A stretch of DNA of 64,000 nucleotides from Entamoeba invadens IP1. Taxonomy: Eukaryota > Evosea > Mastigamoebida > Endamoebidae. Below the pieces are notes generated by a model that saw only the letters and a list, made by a program, of their open reading frames with translations, had not been told where the DNA came from and did no database searches. Positions 20,604 through 29,939 of this stretch are shown here, piece after piece. The translations under genes and the position numbers were made by a program. The stretch lies in the NCBI RefSeq assembly GCF_000330505.1, contig NW_004440286.1:392449-456448 (forward strand). The letters are read 5' to 3'. The number at the start of each line of letters is the position of its first letter. The stretch's first letter is position 1.

Positions 20604-21057
20604 TCTATTTTTGTTCCAATTTGATAGTTCTGTTTATAGTTTCATTTTAATATTTTGTGGTTTACTAGCAATTTATAATTCACAGAATATGGCCAACACT
20701 TCGGGTAAAATAGTTACTTGGAAATGATGAAAACAATTATTATTATTTAATAATTATAAATAATATTATAATATATAGTTTTCTTTAAAAAAAAACAATT
20801 AAATTGTTATTATAGTTTTTTTATAAAATATAACTTTAGTTAAAAAACTAAATGAGTTTAGTTTACTGTTTAAGACGTGGATGACACGTCATATTTATTG
20901 TGAATTAGTGCTCAATATCTTTAATTTATTATATAAAAAAATAATAATTTTTAACTAATTGTTTTTTAATAATAAAACTATATTTTGTAAAGTATAATAT
21001 AGTTTTATTTATAAATAAAAAAATTAAAAAAACTTAAAAAAGAAAAAAACTTTAAAG
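20604..21057. other. A/T-rich divergent promoter region
   Basis: It lies between the Hsp110-like gene and the small gene at 21058. Besides the ACGTGG copy at 20875 (with adjacent CACGTC, making an imperfect palindrome GACGTGGATGACACGTC) only A/T runs are seen. The 40 bases before 21058 are nearly all A, a feature also seen before other starts in the window. Confidence 0.4.
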
Positions 21058-21270
21058 ATGAATGCAGTAGTTTATTTGGATGAAATCAAAAAATATATAA
21101 AAATGTATCCTGATCGAATGCAAATGGTGTATGACATTGTTCTGCTCCAGATTTTAGAAAAGTGTAGTGATGAAGAAATTGAGGCACAATTTAAAAAACT
21201 AAAAATTAATGACTTCGACGAACAAAAGTATTTGGAATTCAATAAGTATGTGGCATCCATCCCAAAATAA
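21058..21270 (+). CDS. small acidic helical hypothetical protein
   Basis: The protein has 70 residues starting MNAVVYLDEIKKYIKMYP. It is rich in Glu, Lys, Asp and Leu and should be almost entirely alpha-helical. No signal peptide, cysteine or membrane helix is present. Periodic Leu/Ile spacing (VYDIVLLQILEKC, EIEAQFKKLKI) suggests a short helical bundle or an interaction module. Codon use is coding-like and a purine-rich leader precedes the ATG. It lies only 155 bp before the chitinase start on the same strand but has its own spacer. I do not recognise it. Confidence 0.65.
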   Translation: MNAVVYLDEIKKYIKMYPDRMQMVYDIVLLQILEKCSDEEIEAQFKKLKINDFDEQKYLEFNKYVASIPK

Positions 21271-21317
21271 TTGTTTTGTGTTTAAGATTTTATTCATTTT
21301 TTTGCTTATTAAATTTG

Positions 21318-21379
21318 TCGTTCCGGCATTTCGATCTTGTTATCGAATTTAAAATATTTATGAGAAGTTGACGGAACGA
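21318..21379. promoter_or_regulatory. inverted TCGTTCCG pair upstream of chitinase
   Basis: TCGTTCCG at 21318-21325 and its exact inverse CGGAACGA at 21372-21379 lie 46-107 bp before the chitinase ATG, between the small gene and chitinase. A TATA-like ACATTTAAGG follows at 21384-21393. The pair contains GAAC, the core of the Entamoeba GAAC promoter element. It could be a factor-binding palindrome for cyst-stage expression. This is inference only. Confidence 0.45.
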
Positions 21380-21424
21380 AAGCACATTTAAGGCTGGAAA
21401 AATAGAACAAAACCCAATTGGAAA

Positions 21425-22969
21425 ATGTCTGCAATGGCGTTTGTCTACTTTATGTTGGCTTTAGCCAATTCACAAACATGTGAAGGACTCGACAACGGTT
21501 TTTACTGTATCGATGACACATCTTATCTCTGGTGCTACGGACATACACAAGGACAGATCACAAAGTGCCCATCTGGGTTGGTGTGCAAGTGCGGGAAGAC
21601 AGCATACAACCCATGTGTATGGAGTTGGACTGATTTGCCAGACTGCTCACTGAAACCTGGCGATTATTTCGATAAGTCGTCTGAGGAACCACTCCCAGAG
21701 TCTTCAGAACCACCAGAACCAGAAGAGTCATCAGAAGTGAAACCAGAGCCACCAGCAGAGTCTTCGTCAGAGGAAAAGCCAAAACCCGAAGAGTCTTCTG
21801 AACGACCCAAACCAGAGGAGTCTTCTGAAGAGAAACCAAAACCAGAGGAAAGCTCAGAGGAGGAAAGTGGGCCAAAGAAGGTTGTCTCGTATTACACCAA
21901 TTGGGCACAGTACAGACAAAACTCGATTGATGGGTGGGCGTGTAAGTACACACCAGACAATATCGACCCTACACTTGTTGACGTGATTAACTACGCATTT
22001 GTAGTCTTTGACTCATCTTACACTGTGAAGGAATACGAATGGAATGATGACCAAATGATTCCAAAGATTGTTGCGATGAAATCTAAAAACCCAAGTCTGC
22101 AAGTTTTGGCTTCAATCGGAGGGTGGAATTTCAACTTCTACGACTCGACAAAGCACTTATTCAGTGAGATGGCAGAAAAGCAGACTTCACGAGCGGCTTT
22201 TATAAAGAGTGCAATGAGCTTTGCGCGTAAGTACAATCTCGACGGAATTGACATAGACTGGGAATACCCTGCAAACGAAGACCAAGGTGGAAGACCTGTT
22301 GATGTGCAGTCATTTACTTTGCTACTCAAGGAGTTTAGGGAGGCGATTGATGCAGAGAAATTGAGTGGGGGTAGAAGCAGATTGCTGTTGACAATTGCAG
22401 CACCGGCTGGTCCAAAGAATATCGAAAATTTGGAAATATCGAAATTCCACAAATACCTCGACTGGATCAATTTGATGACGTACGATCTGCATGGTTCTTG
22501 GGACGATGTCACTGGTTCACATACTGCACTTTATGCAGATGACGCTTTGAGCGTTGATGATGCTGTTAAAGCATATTTGTCTCAGGGAGTTCCACCAGCG
22601 AAGATGTTTGTTGGAATGGCGCACTATGGAAGAGGGTGGACTTTGAAATCAGCCAACAAACACGATATGGGCTCACCAGCGTCAGGAGCGAGCACATCTG
22701 GAAAATGCACAGGCGAGAATGGCTACTTATCAAAGTACGAAATCGACTCACTTATTCCAGCTGCAAATATCCAGTACGATGCCAAATCAATGACTATGTT
22801 TGGGTACAGTGGAGATCAGTGGTTCTCATTCGATGATAAAGACACTTTTGAACACAAAGTACAGTACGTGTGTGATCACAAGCTTGGAGGTGCTATGATT
22901 TGGAGTTTGGACTTGGACAAGAATTATGTAAATACGAAATTCATCAAGAAAGAGCTTGATCGGTGCTAA
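21425..22969 (+). CDS. secreted chitinase: eight-Cys chitin-binding domain, Glu/Ser/Pro linker, GH18 catalytic domain
   Basis: The protein has 514 residues and hydrolyses beta-1,4-GlcNAc chains in the cyst wall. Residues 1-17 are a signal peptide (FVYFMLALANSQ). Residues 18-76 hold eight cysteines (CEGL, FYC, LWC, KCPSG, LVCKC, NPC, PDC), the Entamoeba-type chitin-binding domain also found in Jacob/Jessie cyst-wall proteins. The linker, about 80-148, is made of repeats of PKPEESSE type. The GH18 barrel follows, with the catalytic motif DGIDIDWEYP (Asp276, Asp278, Glu280), the strand-1 sequence VSYYTNWAQYR and the final strand AMIWSLDLD. All catalytic residues are present. The gene should be induced during encystation. 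The Ser-rich linker is a likely site for O-phosphodiester glycans. Confidence 0.97.
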   Translation: MSAMAFVYFMLALANSQTCEGLDNGFYCIDDTSYLWCYGHTQGQITKCPSGLVCKCGKTAYNPCVWSWTDLPDCSLKPGDYFDKSSEEPLPESSEPPEPEESSEVKPEPPAESSSEEKPKPEESSERPKPEESSEEKPKPEESSEEESGPKKVVSYYTNWAQYRQNSIDGWACKYTPDNIDPTLVDVINYAFVVFDSSYTVKEYEWNDDQMIPKIVAMKSKNPSLQVLASIGGWNFNFYDSTKHLFSEMAEKQTSRAAFIKSAMSFARKYNLDGIDIDWEYPANEDQGGRPVDVQSFTLLLKEFREAIDAEKLSGGRSRLLLTIAAPAGPKNIENLEISKFHKYLDWINLMTYDLHGSWDDVTGSHTALYADDALSVDDAVKAYLSQGVPPAKMFVGMAHYGRGWTLKSANKHDMGSPASGASTSGKCTGENGYLSKYEIDSLIPAANIQYDAKSMTMFGYSGDQWFSFDDKDTFEHKVQYVCDHKLGGAMIWSLDLDKNYVNTKFIKKELDRC

Positions 22970-23134
22970 TTCAGTCTTTCACTTATTGTTTCATCAACCA
23001 AAGAATTACATGTTTTTTATTATTAAATAAAAAATAATAATAATTTGTTATTCTTAATTATTAAAAAAATATAAATTTTATAAATTAAATAAAATTATAC
23101 AAATATGTTCAAAAAATTCGAAACAAAATTAAAA

Positions 23135-24661
23135 TTAAGCTTGTTGTTGTCCAAGACCAGACACAACACCCTTTCTAATGACTTCCTCGTTTTCTTTCAA
23201 GTATCTGCAAATAGCAGCTGGGCCTTTGACGACGATGTCCTTTGGTGGGATGACAAGTGGGTTGTTGCTCAAGTCGAGTACTTGGATAATTCCTTCCAAC
23301 TGTCCCATTTCTGGTGGGAGGACAGGCAACATGTTATGTGCGAGTTCGAGTCTGTTGAGTTGTCTCATTTCTCCGATAGTAGCGGGGAGTCTCTTGAGTT
23401 GGTTATTTTTCAAGTCCATATAAGTGACTGAGATCAACTTGTCCATGACCTCAGGAATTCTGTTGATCTTGTTTCCGGCTGCGCACAAGATCTGGATGTT
23501 GCTCAACTGTCCGAAAGCGTCTGGGAAATCGACGAGCAAATTATTTGAAATATCCAAATCGACGACGGAGGTCAAGTCGCACAATGTCTGTGGGTAAGTG
23601 TGGAGTTTATTTCCGGAGAGTGAGAGTTTTGAGATTGAAGTAAGAGTAGACACTGCAGGAGGGAAAGAAGCTTCAGTCAACGCGTTTCTCGACAATTCGA
23701 GCATATTCAATGCAGTCAACTTTTGGATATCTTCTGGGATGACGGTGATATTGCACCCAACAAAATCGAGTCTTTGGAGTGTAGTGATCTCGAATATTTC
23801 TTCTGGGATTCCTTGCATCTTCAAATTATCTCTGACGTTCAACTCGCACAACATTTTCAGAGACGTGAGGCCGGGGATGTGAGTGATTGGCAAGTTTCTG
23901 ACGACAAGTCGTGTTAAGTTTTGTAAGGAGTCGAGTGGAGGCAAATCGAGAATACCGGGATTGTTCTGGCAGTCGAGTTCGACAAGGAATTTGAAGTGGG
24001 TCAACACGTCAATATTGCCACTGAGTTTGTTATAACCGATTCTTAAGATTTTGAGGGACAACATATTGGACAACTCTTCAGGTAACATATCCATTTGATT
24101 GCTTGACATATCTAACTCATAAAGTCCTCTCAAGTTCCCAATTTCCGCGGGGAGTTTCTGGATGGAGTTTTTGTTCATCAACAGAGTTTGAAGTTTGTCC
24201 AACATTCCGATTTCTGGGGGGATAGTCTGAAGAGCATTCTCGGAGATATTCAAATATTCTAATGACAAGAGAGACCCAATTTCCATTGGAATAGCTTCTA
24301 ACTTATTATTTGAAATGTCTAGCCGTTGAAGGTTCGAGCACTTTTTGATCTCCGCAGAGATCCCATCATAGAAGAGATTGTTCTTAGCAAGATACAACTC
24401 TCGAAGATTTGTAGCAACTGAAATGGAGTCGGGGACGGAAGTGATACGGTTCTCTGACAGGGTTAATATCTCTAAATTCACCATTTGGAACACTTCGGGG
24501 GGAATCTCCGTGAAGTCATTCACCGAGCAATTCAGATTGGAACACTGGCACTTCTCTATCCCCTTCGGAAAGGTCGACATGTTCTTCCCTGTTATTTCAA
24601 TCGTGTCCATCGCTAACATCTTCTTGTCTATTTTCGCGCCTTTAGACCCTTTTGCGCCCAT
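23135..24661 (-). CDS. leucine-rich repeat protein with N-terminal myristoylation-type motif
   Basis: The protein has 508 residues: about 18 LRRs of 22-24 residues from roughly residue 25 to 480, with consensus LxxLxLSxNxLxxIPxEI (for example LRELYLAKNNLFYDG, LEYLNISENALQTIP, LNRLELAHNMLPVLP). The IPxEIG signature places it with the SHOC2/Ras-suppressor/plant PIRL type of cytosolic LRR proteins. There is no signal peptide. The start MGAKGSKGAK has Gly2 and Ser/Lys at positions that favour N-myristoylation plus a basic patch, so inner plasma-membrane attachment is likely. The tail KGVVSGLGQQQA carries no known domain. A scaffold role in small GTPase or phosphatase signalling is inferred from the family. 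The partner is unknown. Confidence 0.93.
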   Translation of the reverse strand: MGAKGSKGAKIDKKMLAMDTIEITGKNMSTFPKGIEKCQCSNLNCSVNDFTEIPPEVFQMVNLEILTLSENRITSVPDSISVATNLRELYLAKNNLFYDGISAEIKKCSNLQRLDISNNKLEAIPMEIGSLLSLEYLNISENALQTIPPEIGMLDKLQTLLMNKNSIQKLPAEIGNLRGLYELDMSSNQMDMLPEELSNMLSLKILRIGYNKLSGNIDVLTHFKFLVELDCQNNPGILDLPPLDSLQNLTRLVVRNLPITHIPGLTSLKMLCELNVRDNLKMQGIPEEIFEITTLQRLDFVGCNITVIPEDIQKLTALNMLELSRNALTEASFPPAVSTLTSISKLSLSGNKLHTYPQTLCDLTSVVDLDISNNLLVDFPDAFGQLSNIQILCAAGNKINRIPEVMDKLISVTYMDLKNNQLKRLPATIGEMRQLNRLELAHNMLPVLPPEMGQLEGIIQVLDLSNNPLVIPPKDIVVKGPAAICRYLKENEEVIRKGVVSGLGQQQA

Positions 24662-25577
24662 TGTTTAATCGCTCATTTTTCAGTTCTCTTTTATGTTGTG
24701 AATTTTCAAAGAACAGGTTATTAGTTTCTTTACTATAGATTCTAGTTTCTTGGTGGTGTGACGGTAGAGTTCTGCAGTCCCTTAATTTAGAAAAGAAAGA
24801 AGTAATAGGCTTATTTTGTTCTTATCTGTGGGTCTATCCATTGGTAGAATAATTGAAATTGCATGGGTTGAATTCATTTATTACAAACTTCTCAATGAAT
24901 ATCAGAATGATGATTTATTTTACTATAATTTATAGTTGTTTGTCATCAGTAGTTTGTCCAAAGCATTTCTAAAAATATGTTATAAAGTTTTATGTTAATT
25001 ACTGTCCAAAAAATCATAGCTGGTATTTTTTTAACTATTTTGGTAAAGAATAACACATTAAACAATTTTTAAATAAACTTTTAGTAATTTTTAATATTAT
25101 AATACTAAATATATAGTTTTTATTTCATTTTTTTCAAAATGTGAAAAAAATGGTAAAAAAAGTGAAGTGTTTGTTCTGTTTTTTTTTACTTTTTGTTATT
25201 ATTTTTTGAACAATTTTTTTAAATGGCAAAACGAACTTTTTTTCACATATTTTTGTTTATAGGTAATTATTTTATTATAACTTATTTGTTATTTGAAAAG
25301 AATTGTTCCGATATAAAAAAACGAAAAAAGAGTTTATAGTTCTCTTTTTGTTTTTAATAAAACTTCAATTTAGTAATTATATTAAAACGACTTTATTCTA
25401 TAATTATATAATAATTTATAATAGAACGTAAAGTAATTATTAATATTGCGACAATACATTATTATTTTGAATAATAAAATAATACTTTATTTCTATTTTT
25501 CATTTGTTTCTTCATGACGGGTCTTTTTTACAACAGTTATTATTAACCAAAGAAATAACAACCAATTTACTTATTAA
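24662..25577. other. A/T-rich spacer
   Basis: Upstream of the LRR gene and downstream of the Snf7/DnaJ-C-like gene. No open frame, RNA gene or inverted repeat above 8 bp was noticed. Poly-T and poly-A runs dominate at 25100-25240. Confidence 0.4.
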
Positions 25578-26885
25578 TTAAACTATTTCGACTACCAACC
25601 TTAAAATTCCAAATCCGGATTGATCTTCTTTGGGAAGTCCAAACCCTTCAAAATCGTAATTTGCGTTTTCTATAACACTGAATTGTATAGATTGTTCAGA
25701 CCCATCCAATAATTTCAGTTGTGTACTTATAGTTTCTCCAATTAAACTTTTATCGAGTTGCATATGTGTCTGCAAATTTTCTCCATCTCTAATAAAAGTG
25801 TCGTCACTCGAGACAACGGTGAGCACTTTAGTAACAACGCCATTTTCAGTGACTGGGTATTCTCTTCCTTCTTTCTGCCCCTTTTCAATAGTCACAACAT
25901 AATATTCTTGTCCCGATTTAATTTGGAATTGTCCCCCAGTCATAAAGTAAATCAATGGAACAGAAATAGTTTCTCTTATTGGTTCCAATTGAGTTTGTTG
26001 GTCTATTGGTTCTGGTTCTTGGACTTCCTCTTGAACTTCTTTCTGAGGTACCATTTGGTTCTTGTAGTGTACTAACTCCGTTTTCAGTGTTTCGATTTCT
26101 TGATTAAGTCGTGCATTTTCATTTTTGAGTGTTTTGATCTCATCCATGTCAATGCACTTTTCTGCCTCAAAACATCGCTCTTTCCAACTTGCAATTTCTT
26201 CGTTCAATTTTGCGATTACTTTTTGTGATTCATTTGTGTTGTTTATCTCTTTGTCATTGATTTGTTGTATTTTTTGTGTGACTTGTTGTGTACTTTTTTC
26301 AGTCTTCACAACTTCTTCACCTTCCAATAACACTGTTCTCTTCTCAATAAATTCCTCTTCTTTGGGTTTTTTAAGCTCTTCTAATAAATTTTCGACGTCT
26401 TCTTCTTCTTTGTCTTTTTTCACATCATATACAGACTTCTTCTTCTCAAGCATCTTGTCAACCCTTTCACATAAGATGCGTCGAATTTCTTTTGTTGTGT
26501 CTATGTTTTGTGTTTTGTCATCAATGAGTTCAGCAACCTTCTCTGGACCACTGTTTTCTACATATTTTTGAATAACATCATGTGATTGTTTTGTACTAGC
26601 TACAAGTTGTTGATCAGTTTCTGCAGATTTTAAATCGATATTTTGGAATTCCAATTCTATAATAAGTTTCAAATACACCGACTTCTTCGCACTTAATTTG
26701 TCCAACAGCGTGTTCTTAATGATATCAGCATTTTCGAAGTCCCCATTATTTTGGTACATTTTCATTTTCATTGTATATTCTTCAATTTTTGCATTCAGTT
26801 CACTTATCCGTTCATTTAATTTTGTCACAGACTCTTTGATCTTAGCGACAGCTCTATCTTGTTTTGAAGAAAAGAAAAATGACAT
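25578..26885 (-). CDS. Snf7-like (ESCRT-III) N-terminus, coiled coil and DnaJ C-terminal-like domain
   Basis: The start is ATG 26885-26883 (MSFFFSSKQDRAV), giving 435 residues. Residues 1-145 follow the Snf7/CHMP pattern: a short hydrophobic N-terminus, a basic helical hairpin with LNERISELNAKIEEY, then KKSVYLKLIIELEFQNIDL and a later helix EKVAELIDDKTQNID, the region that in CHMPs reads KVDELMDDI. Residues 150-295 are an acidic coiled coil (heptads in EEIASWKERC, IETLKTELVHYKNQ). Residues 300-435 read like the Hsp40/DnaJ substrate-binding domain: an ISVPLIYFMTGG opening, VTIEKGQKEGREYPV, TFIRDGENLQTHMQLDKSL, LLDGSEQSIQF and a final GFGILRLVVEIV. No J domain is present. I know of no described Snf7-DnaJ-C fusion. 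The role is unproven, perhaps linking chaperone-bound cargo to ESCRT. Confidence 0.7.
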   Translation of the reverse strand: MSFFFSSKQDRAVAKIKESVTKLNERISELNAKIEEYTMKMKMYQNNGDFENADIIKNTLLDKLSAKKSVYLKLIIELEFQNIDLKSAETDQQLVASTKQSHDVIQKYVENSGPEKVAELIDDKTQNIDTTKEIRRILCERVDKMLEKKKSVYDVKKDKEEEDVENLLEELKKPKEEEFIEKRTVLLEGEEVVKTEKSTQQVTQKIQQINDKEINNTNESQKVIAKLNEEIASWKERCFEAEKCIDMDEIKTLKNENARLNQEIETLKTELVHYKNQMVPQKEVQEEVQEPEPIDQQTQLEPIRETISVPLIYFMTGGQFQIKSGQEYYVVTIEKGQKEGREYPVTENGVVTKVLTVVSSDDTFIRDGENLQTHMQLDKSLIGETISTQLKLLDGSEQSIQFSVIENANYDFEGFGLPKEDQSGFGILRLVVEIV

Positions 26886-27024
26886 TCTTTTGGACTGAAA
26901 TATCAAGTTTTTTAAATTCGAATATTAAACTTCATTAGCTTCAATGAGTTTAAGTCCTTTGAATGATATTTTACTTTAAAAATAGATAAAACCACAATTA
27001 TTAATTAAATTAATTGAATTTTCA

Positions 27025-28227
27025 TTAGTCGTGCTTCATTGCTGAAAAGTCGATAAAGTCCGAATCATGATGTTCAGTGGGAGGTGGTGGTGTTTGTTGT
27101 TTCTGTTCTTGTGCTGACGATGTTTCTTTCGGTGTGAGATATTGGTACTGTTCCCGACTCCCAAAATCAAAATCATTGTTCTTCTTGTTTTCAACTTTCT
27201 TCGTATCCTTTTTAGTGGCTGGTTTCTTTTCTTTCACCAATATACTTTCATCACCAATAGCACTATCGTCTTTGGAACATCTTGTTACCATCATTAATGG
27301 TGGCATCGCAAGCTACATGTCAGTAAGACTCCACTTATGACTTAAAAAAGTGGCATCAAGACAATTTCTATACAAATTACAATTCTTACTATTTGTTTAC
27401 TATTCAAAAAGAAAGAACAAACAGCAAAGACAGCAGCAATTGATGTAGTCACTGCTGGTAAAACAAAGACCCACTTTTCGCATTTCACATTCTCACTCTT
27501 AAAAGCAGCTTTAAACACAGAACAATCTTTTGACCCTGCGTGTGTATCGACTGAAGTCATATAAACGGTGGCGATTAGCATAACAACGGTGAGGAGAGCC
27601 ATAGCCACTCCCGGGTAGAAAAATCTCTTCTTTTGGAAGAAGTAAAAGACGACAGCACAGACTGACATTGCCAAACTTGTGATGTAAAATAGGTACCCAA
27701 AAACATCTGTGGTTGTGTGATACCCGCATTGATATGTAAATTTGTCCACTACATGTTACTCCATTTTTGTGTTTCTGTATTTTACATGAAATAGTTGAAT
27801 TAATTATAAATTAACTATATTATATTAATATAGCAACATACTATATTTTTCTATTTAATTCCATTATTGTAATAGTATATTAAATAGTTTAATAATGATT
27901 TAAAAATCATTAATACTAATTGTTTGTCATATTTAAATGCGATTATGATTACTGTACCATTTTTTAATAATACATTTTAATATGAAAATAAAATCTTTTC
28001 AAAGGTAGTTGTCGATGAATAAACAAACCAATCAAACGAAAGGCCTTGGCGGATTTGGAGTCGCAAGAAACACCCTCTTTCTTCTCGCCATCAAAAGAAA
28101 GTCCGGTGTCTTTGTTGTATGTATAGTGAGGAACAGCAAAGGAAAACGCGACAAAACTACCTAAAATGCAAATGATAAGAAGCACCCCAACGACGACGGT
28201 TACCAGCCTCAAAACAATTTTCTTCAT
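27025..28227 (-). CDS. four-pass membrane protein with proline-rich cytosolic tail, three exons
   Basis: Exon 1 is 28227-28029, exon 2 is 27748-27390 and exon 3 is 27312-27025. Exon 2 has no ATG before its membrane segments and begins right after an AG, so it must be spliced. Joining ATT-G to TG-GAC across a 280-nt intron (28028-27749, GTTTGT to TAG) gives IVDKFTYQC. The second intron, 27389-27313, runs GTAAGA to TAG. Exon 1 gives TM1 (LVTVVVGVLLIICILGSFVAF) and a Cys-containing first loop. Exon 2 gives TM2-4 with a second Cys-containing loop (GSKDCSVF, ENVKCEKW). Exon 3 is a basic then Gln/Pro-rich tail (QKQQTPPPP). This topology resembles claudin/PMP22/Sur7 families. Identity beyond that is unsure, and a 280-nt intron is long for Entamoeba. 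Confidence 0.65.
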
Positions 28228-28300
28228 CCAAATCTGATTTGGATTTTTGAGAATTTATTTGGGAGTTCTGCAAAATAAAAACGTCATAATATTAATAAAT

Positions 28301-28681
28301 CTAGTTTATTGGGGGCAATTCGTCACGTTTTTCGTCAGGGGTATCTTCAGTAGTAGTCAGTTCAGTGATAAGAGCAAACGATGGCGCCAAAGGGTTAGTT
28401 GTTGGAGCACATGGTTGTTCATGTGGACGAAGGTATTGTTGTTGAAAATCTGGCTGGATGAATGAGTCGGAACAACAGTTGATATCCTCTTCATATCGCT
28501 TTTTGGCAACAAAGTTTTCAAGCTTCAGCCGAATCATGTTCAGTGTCGCATTGTCTTTGTTGATCGTCGATTGGATGTTAAGTCCTTCTTGTGAGATAAA
28601 CTCGAGACGATCAGATACGTTTTTTATATCATTTCTAAACTCTACTTCTGTCTTCGTACTTGGAAGAAAAAACGACAACAT
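28301..28681 (-). CDS. small hydrophilic coiled-coil hypothetical protein
   Basis: The protein has 126 residues starting MLSFFLPSTKTEVEFRND. Residues 10-65 are helical with heptad-like spacing (VSDRLEFISQEGLNIQS, LNMIRLKLENFVAKKR). The C-terminal half is Pro/Thr/Glu-rich and probably disordered, ending DEKRDELPPIN. There is one CC pair at NCCSD. No signal peptide or membrane helix is present. It is divergent neither from nor to its neighbour (both lie on the minus strand, 73 bp apart), but spacer-like sequence between them suggests separate transcripts. I do not recognise a family. Confidence 0.65.
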   Translation of the reverse strand: MLSFFLPSTKTEVEFRNDIKNVSDRLEFISQEGLNIQSTINKDNATLNMIRLKLENFVAKKRYEEDINCCSDSFIQPDFQQQYLRPHEQPCAPTTNPLAPSFALITELTTTEDTPDEKRDELPPIN

Positions 28682-29896
28682 AACGGATTTGTTTTAGTGC
28701 TGCTGTCGACATTATTTGTCGCTTAAATGTCGTTTTATTCCAAAATATCACAATCTTATCATCATTAATTTTTACAAGAATATCGTTTAATTAACTTGTA
28801 TTTATTATAAAAATATGTTATAATTATTTAATAAATTTTTATGACATATTAGTAATTAGCCATTATGACATACTATTTTTAGTTTTGTTATAATTAATTA
28901 AAAATGAACTAAAATAATATTAATGAAAATAATAATAATTGATAATTTTTTTTCTAAATTATATTTAATTATTTATTACTAATATAATAATTAAATATAA
29001 ATAATTACCAAACTCGATATTATAACTATTAGTTTTTATATAAATAATTATATAAGTTTTAATTTGTAATAAATTTAACTACAAAAAAATACTATTAAGA
29101 TTTATTTTCATGATTTATTTTTAAATTAAAAATCAACACAGTAATTGTTGTAAAGTTAATTAAGACACAACATTATTATTTTTGTAACAAAAAAAACGAA
29201 ATACAATTACAATGTTCGAATATTATGATACTGGATAATCCCCGTAGTTGTCGGGAAACTAAGATCACAATAAGGAACTCCAAAAATAATGTGAACTCAT
29301 AATATTTTAACCCAACATTTCATCATTAAAAATTTGAAAAAACAAAAATCTTCTCAAAAATGAGATTCCTTTGATTTTTTTGGAATGTAATAATAGATAA
29401 TAATATTTTTATAATATTTTACTATATTTTTGTTAAACAAAATGATAAGTAATGATATATAAAATGATATAAAATACTCAAGCACTTTTGGGAGAGTGGT
29501 ATATTCCGGTTATAAAACTTCAAGCCGATTATTATTACTAAATTGATTTTTTAATACAAACTCTATTATTATAGCTTGAAAAGTCTCAAATAATAAGGAT
29601 AAAAAGCTTATATTAAATATAGTTAATCAAACTAACTACAATTGCCAAAGCGTCAAAGTCCCCAACAATCTCCAATCAATAGTTAAAAACAAATACTATA
29701 ATTAAACTAAATAAAAACGAAACAATGTTATTCTTTTTTCAAACTCACTGGTCATGCAAAAATACATCAACCCTCATCAAAAAGAAATCCATTTTTGATT
29801 GGGAAGTTTTAGTTCATCAAATAGTTATTATTCTTATTAGTATAAAGTATAGTAAAATCATCGAAGCCCACAAAAATTGACTATTTGAAGTTTTGC
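28682..29896. other. 1.2-kb A/T-rich divergent spacer
   Basis: Mostly TTAATTA/TAATTATAA runs, densest at 28800-29110. Nothing readable as coding, no RNA gene and no TIR pair were found. It holds promoters for the small coiled-coil gene (leftward) and the phosphatase (rightward). Confidence 0.4.
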
Positions 29897-29918
29897 TATA
29901 TTTAAAGAAAAAAGAACT
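29897..29918 (+). promoter_or_regulatory. TATA-like and GAAC core promoter elements
   Basis: TATATTTAAAG at 29897-29907, followed by AAAGAACT at 29911-29918, lies 22-43 bases before the ATG at 29940. Both match Entamoeba core elements (GTATTTAAAG and AATGAACT) closely enough to be a good promoter call for the phosphatase gene. Confidence 0.55.
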
Positions 29919-29939
29919 AAAGTTCATAACTATAACCCA

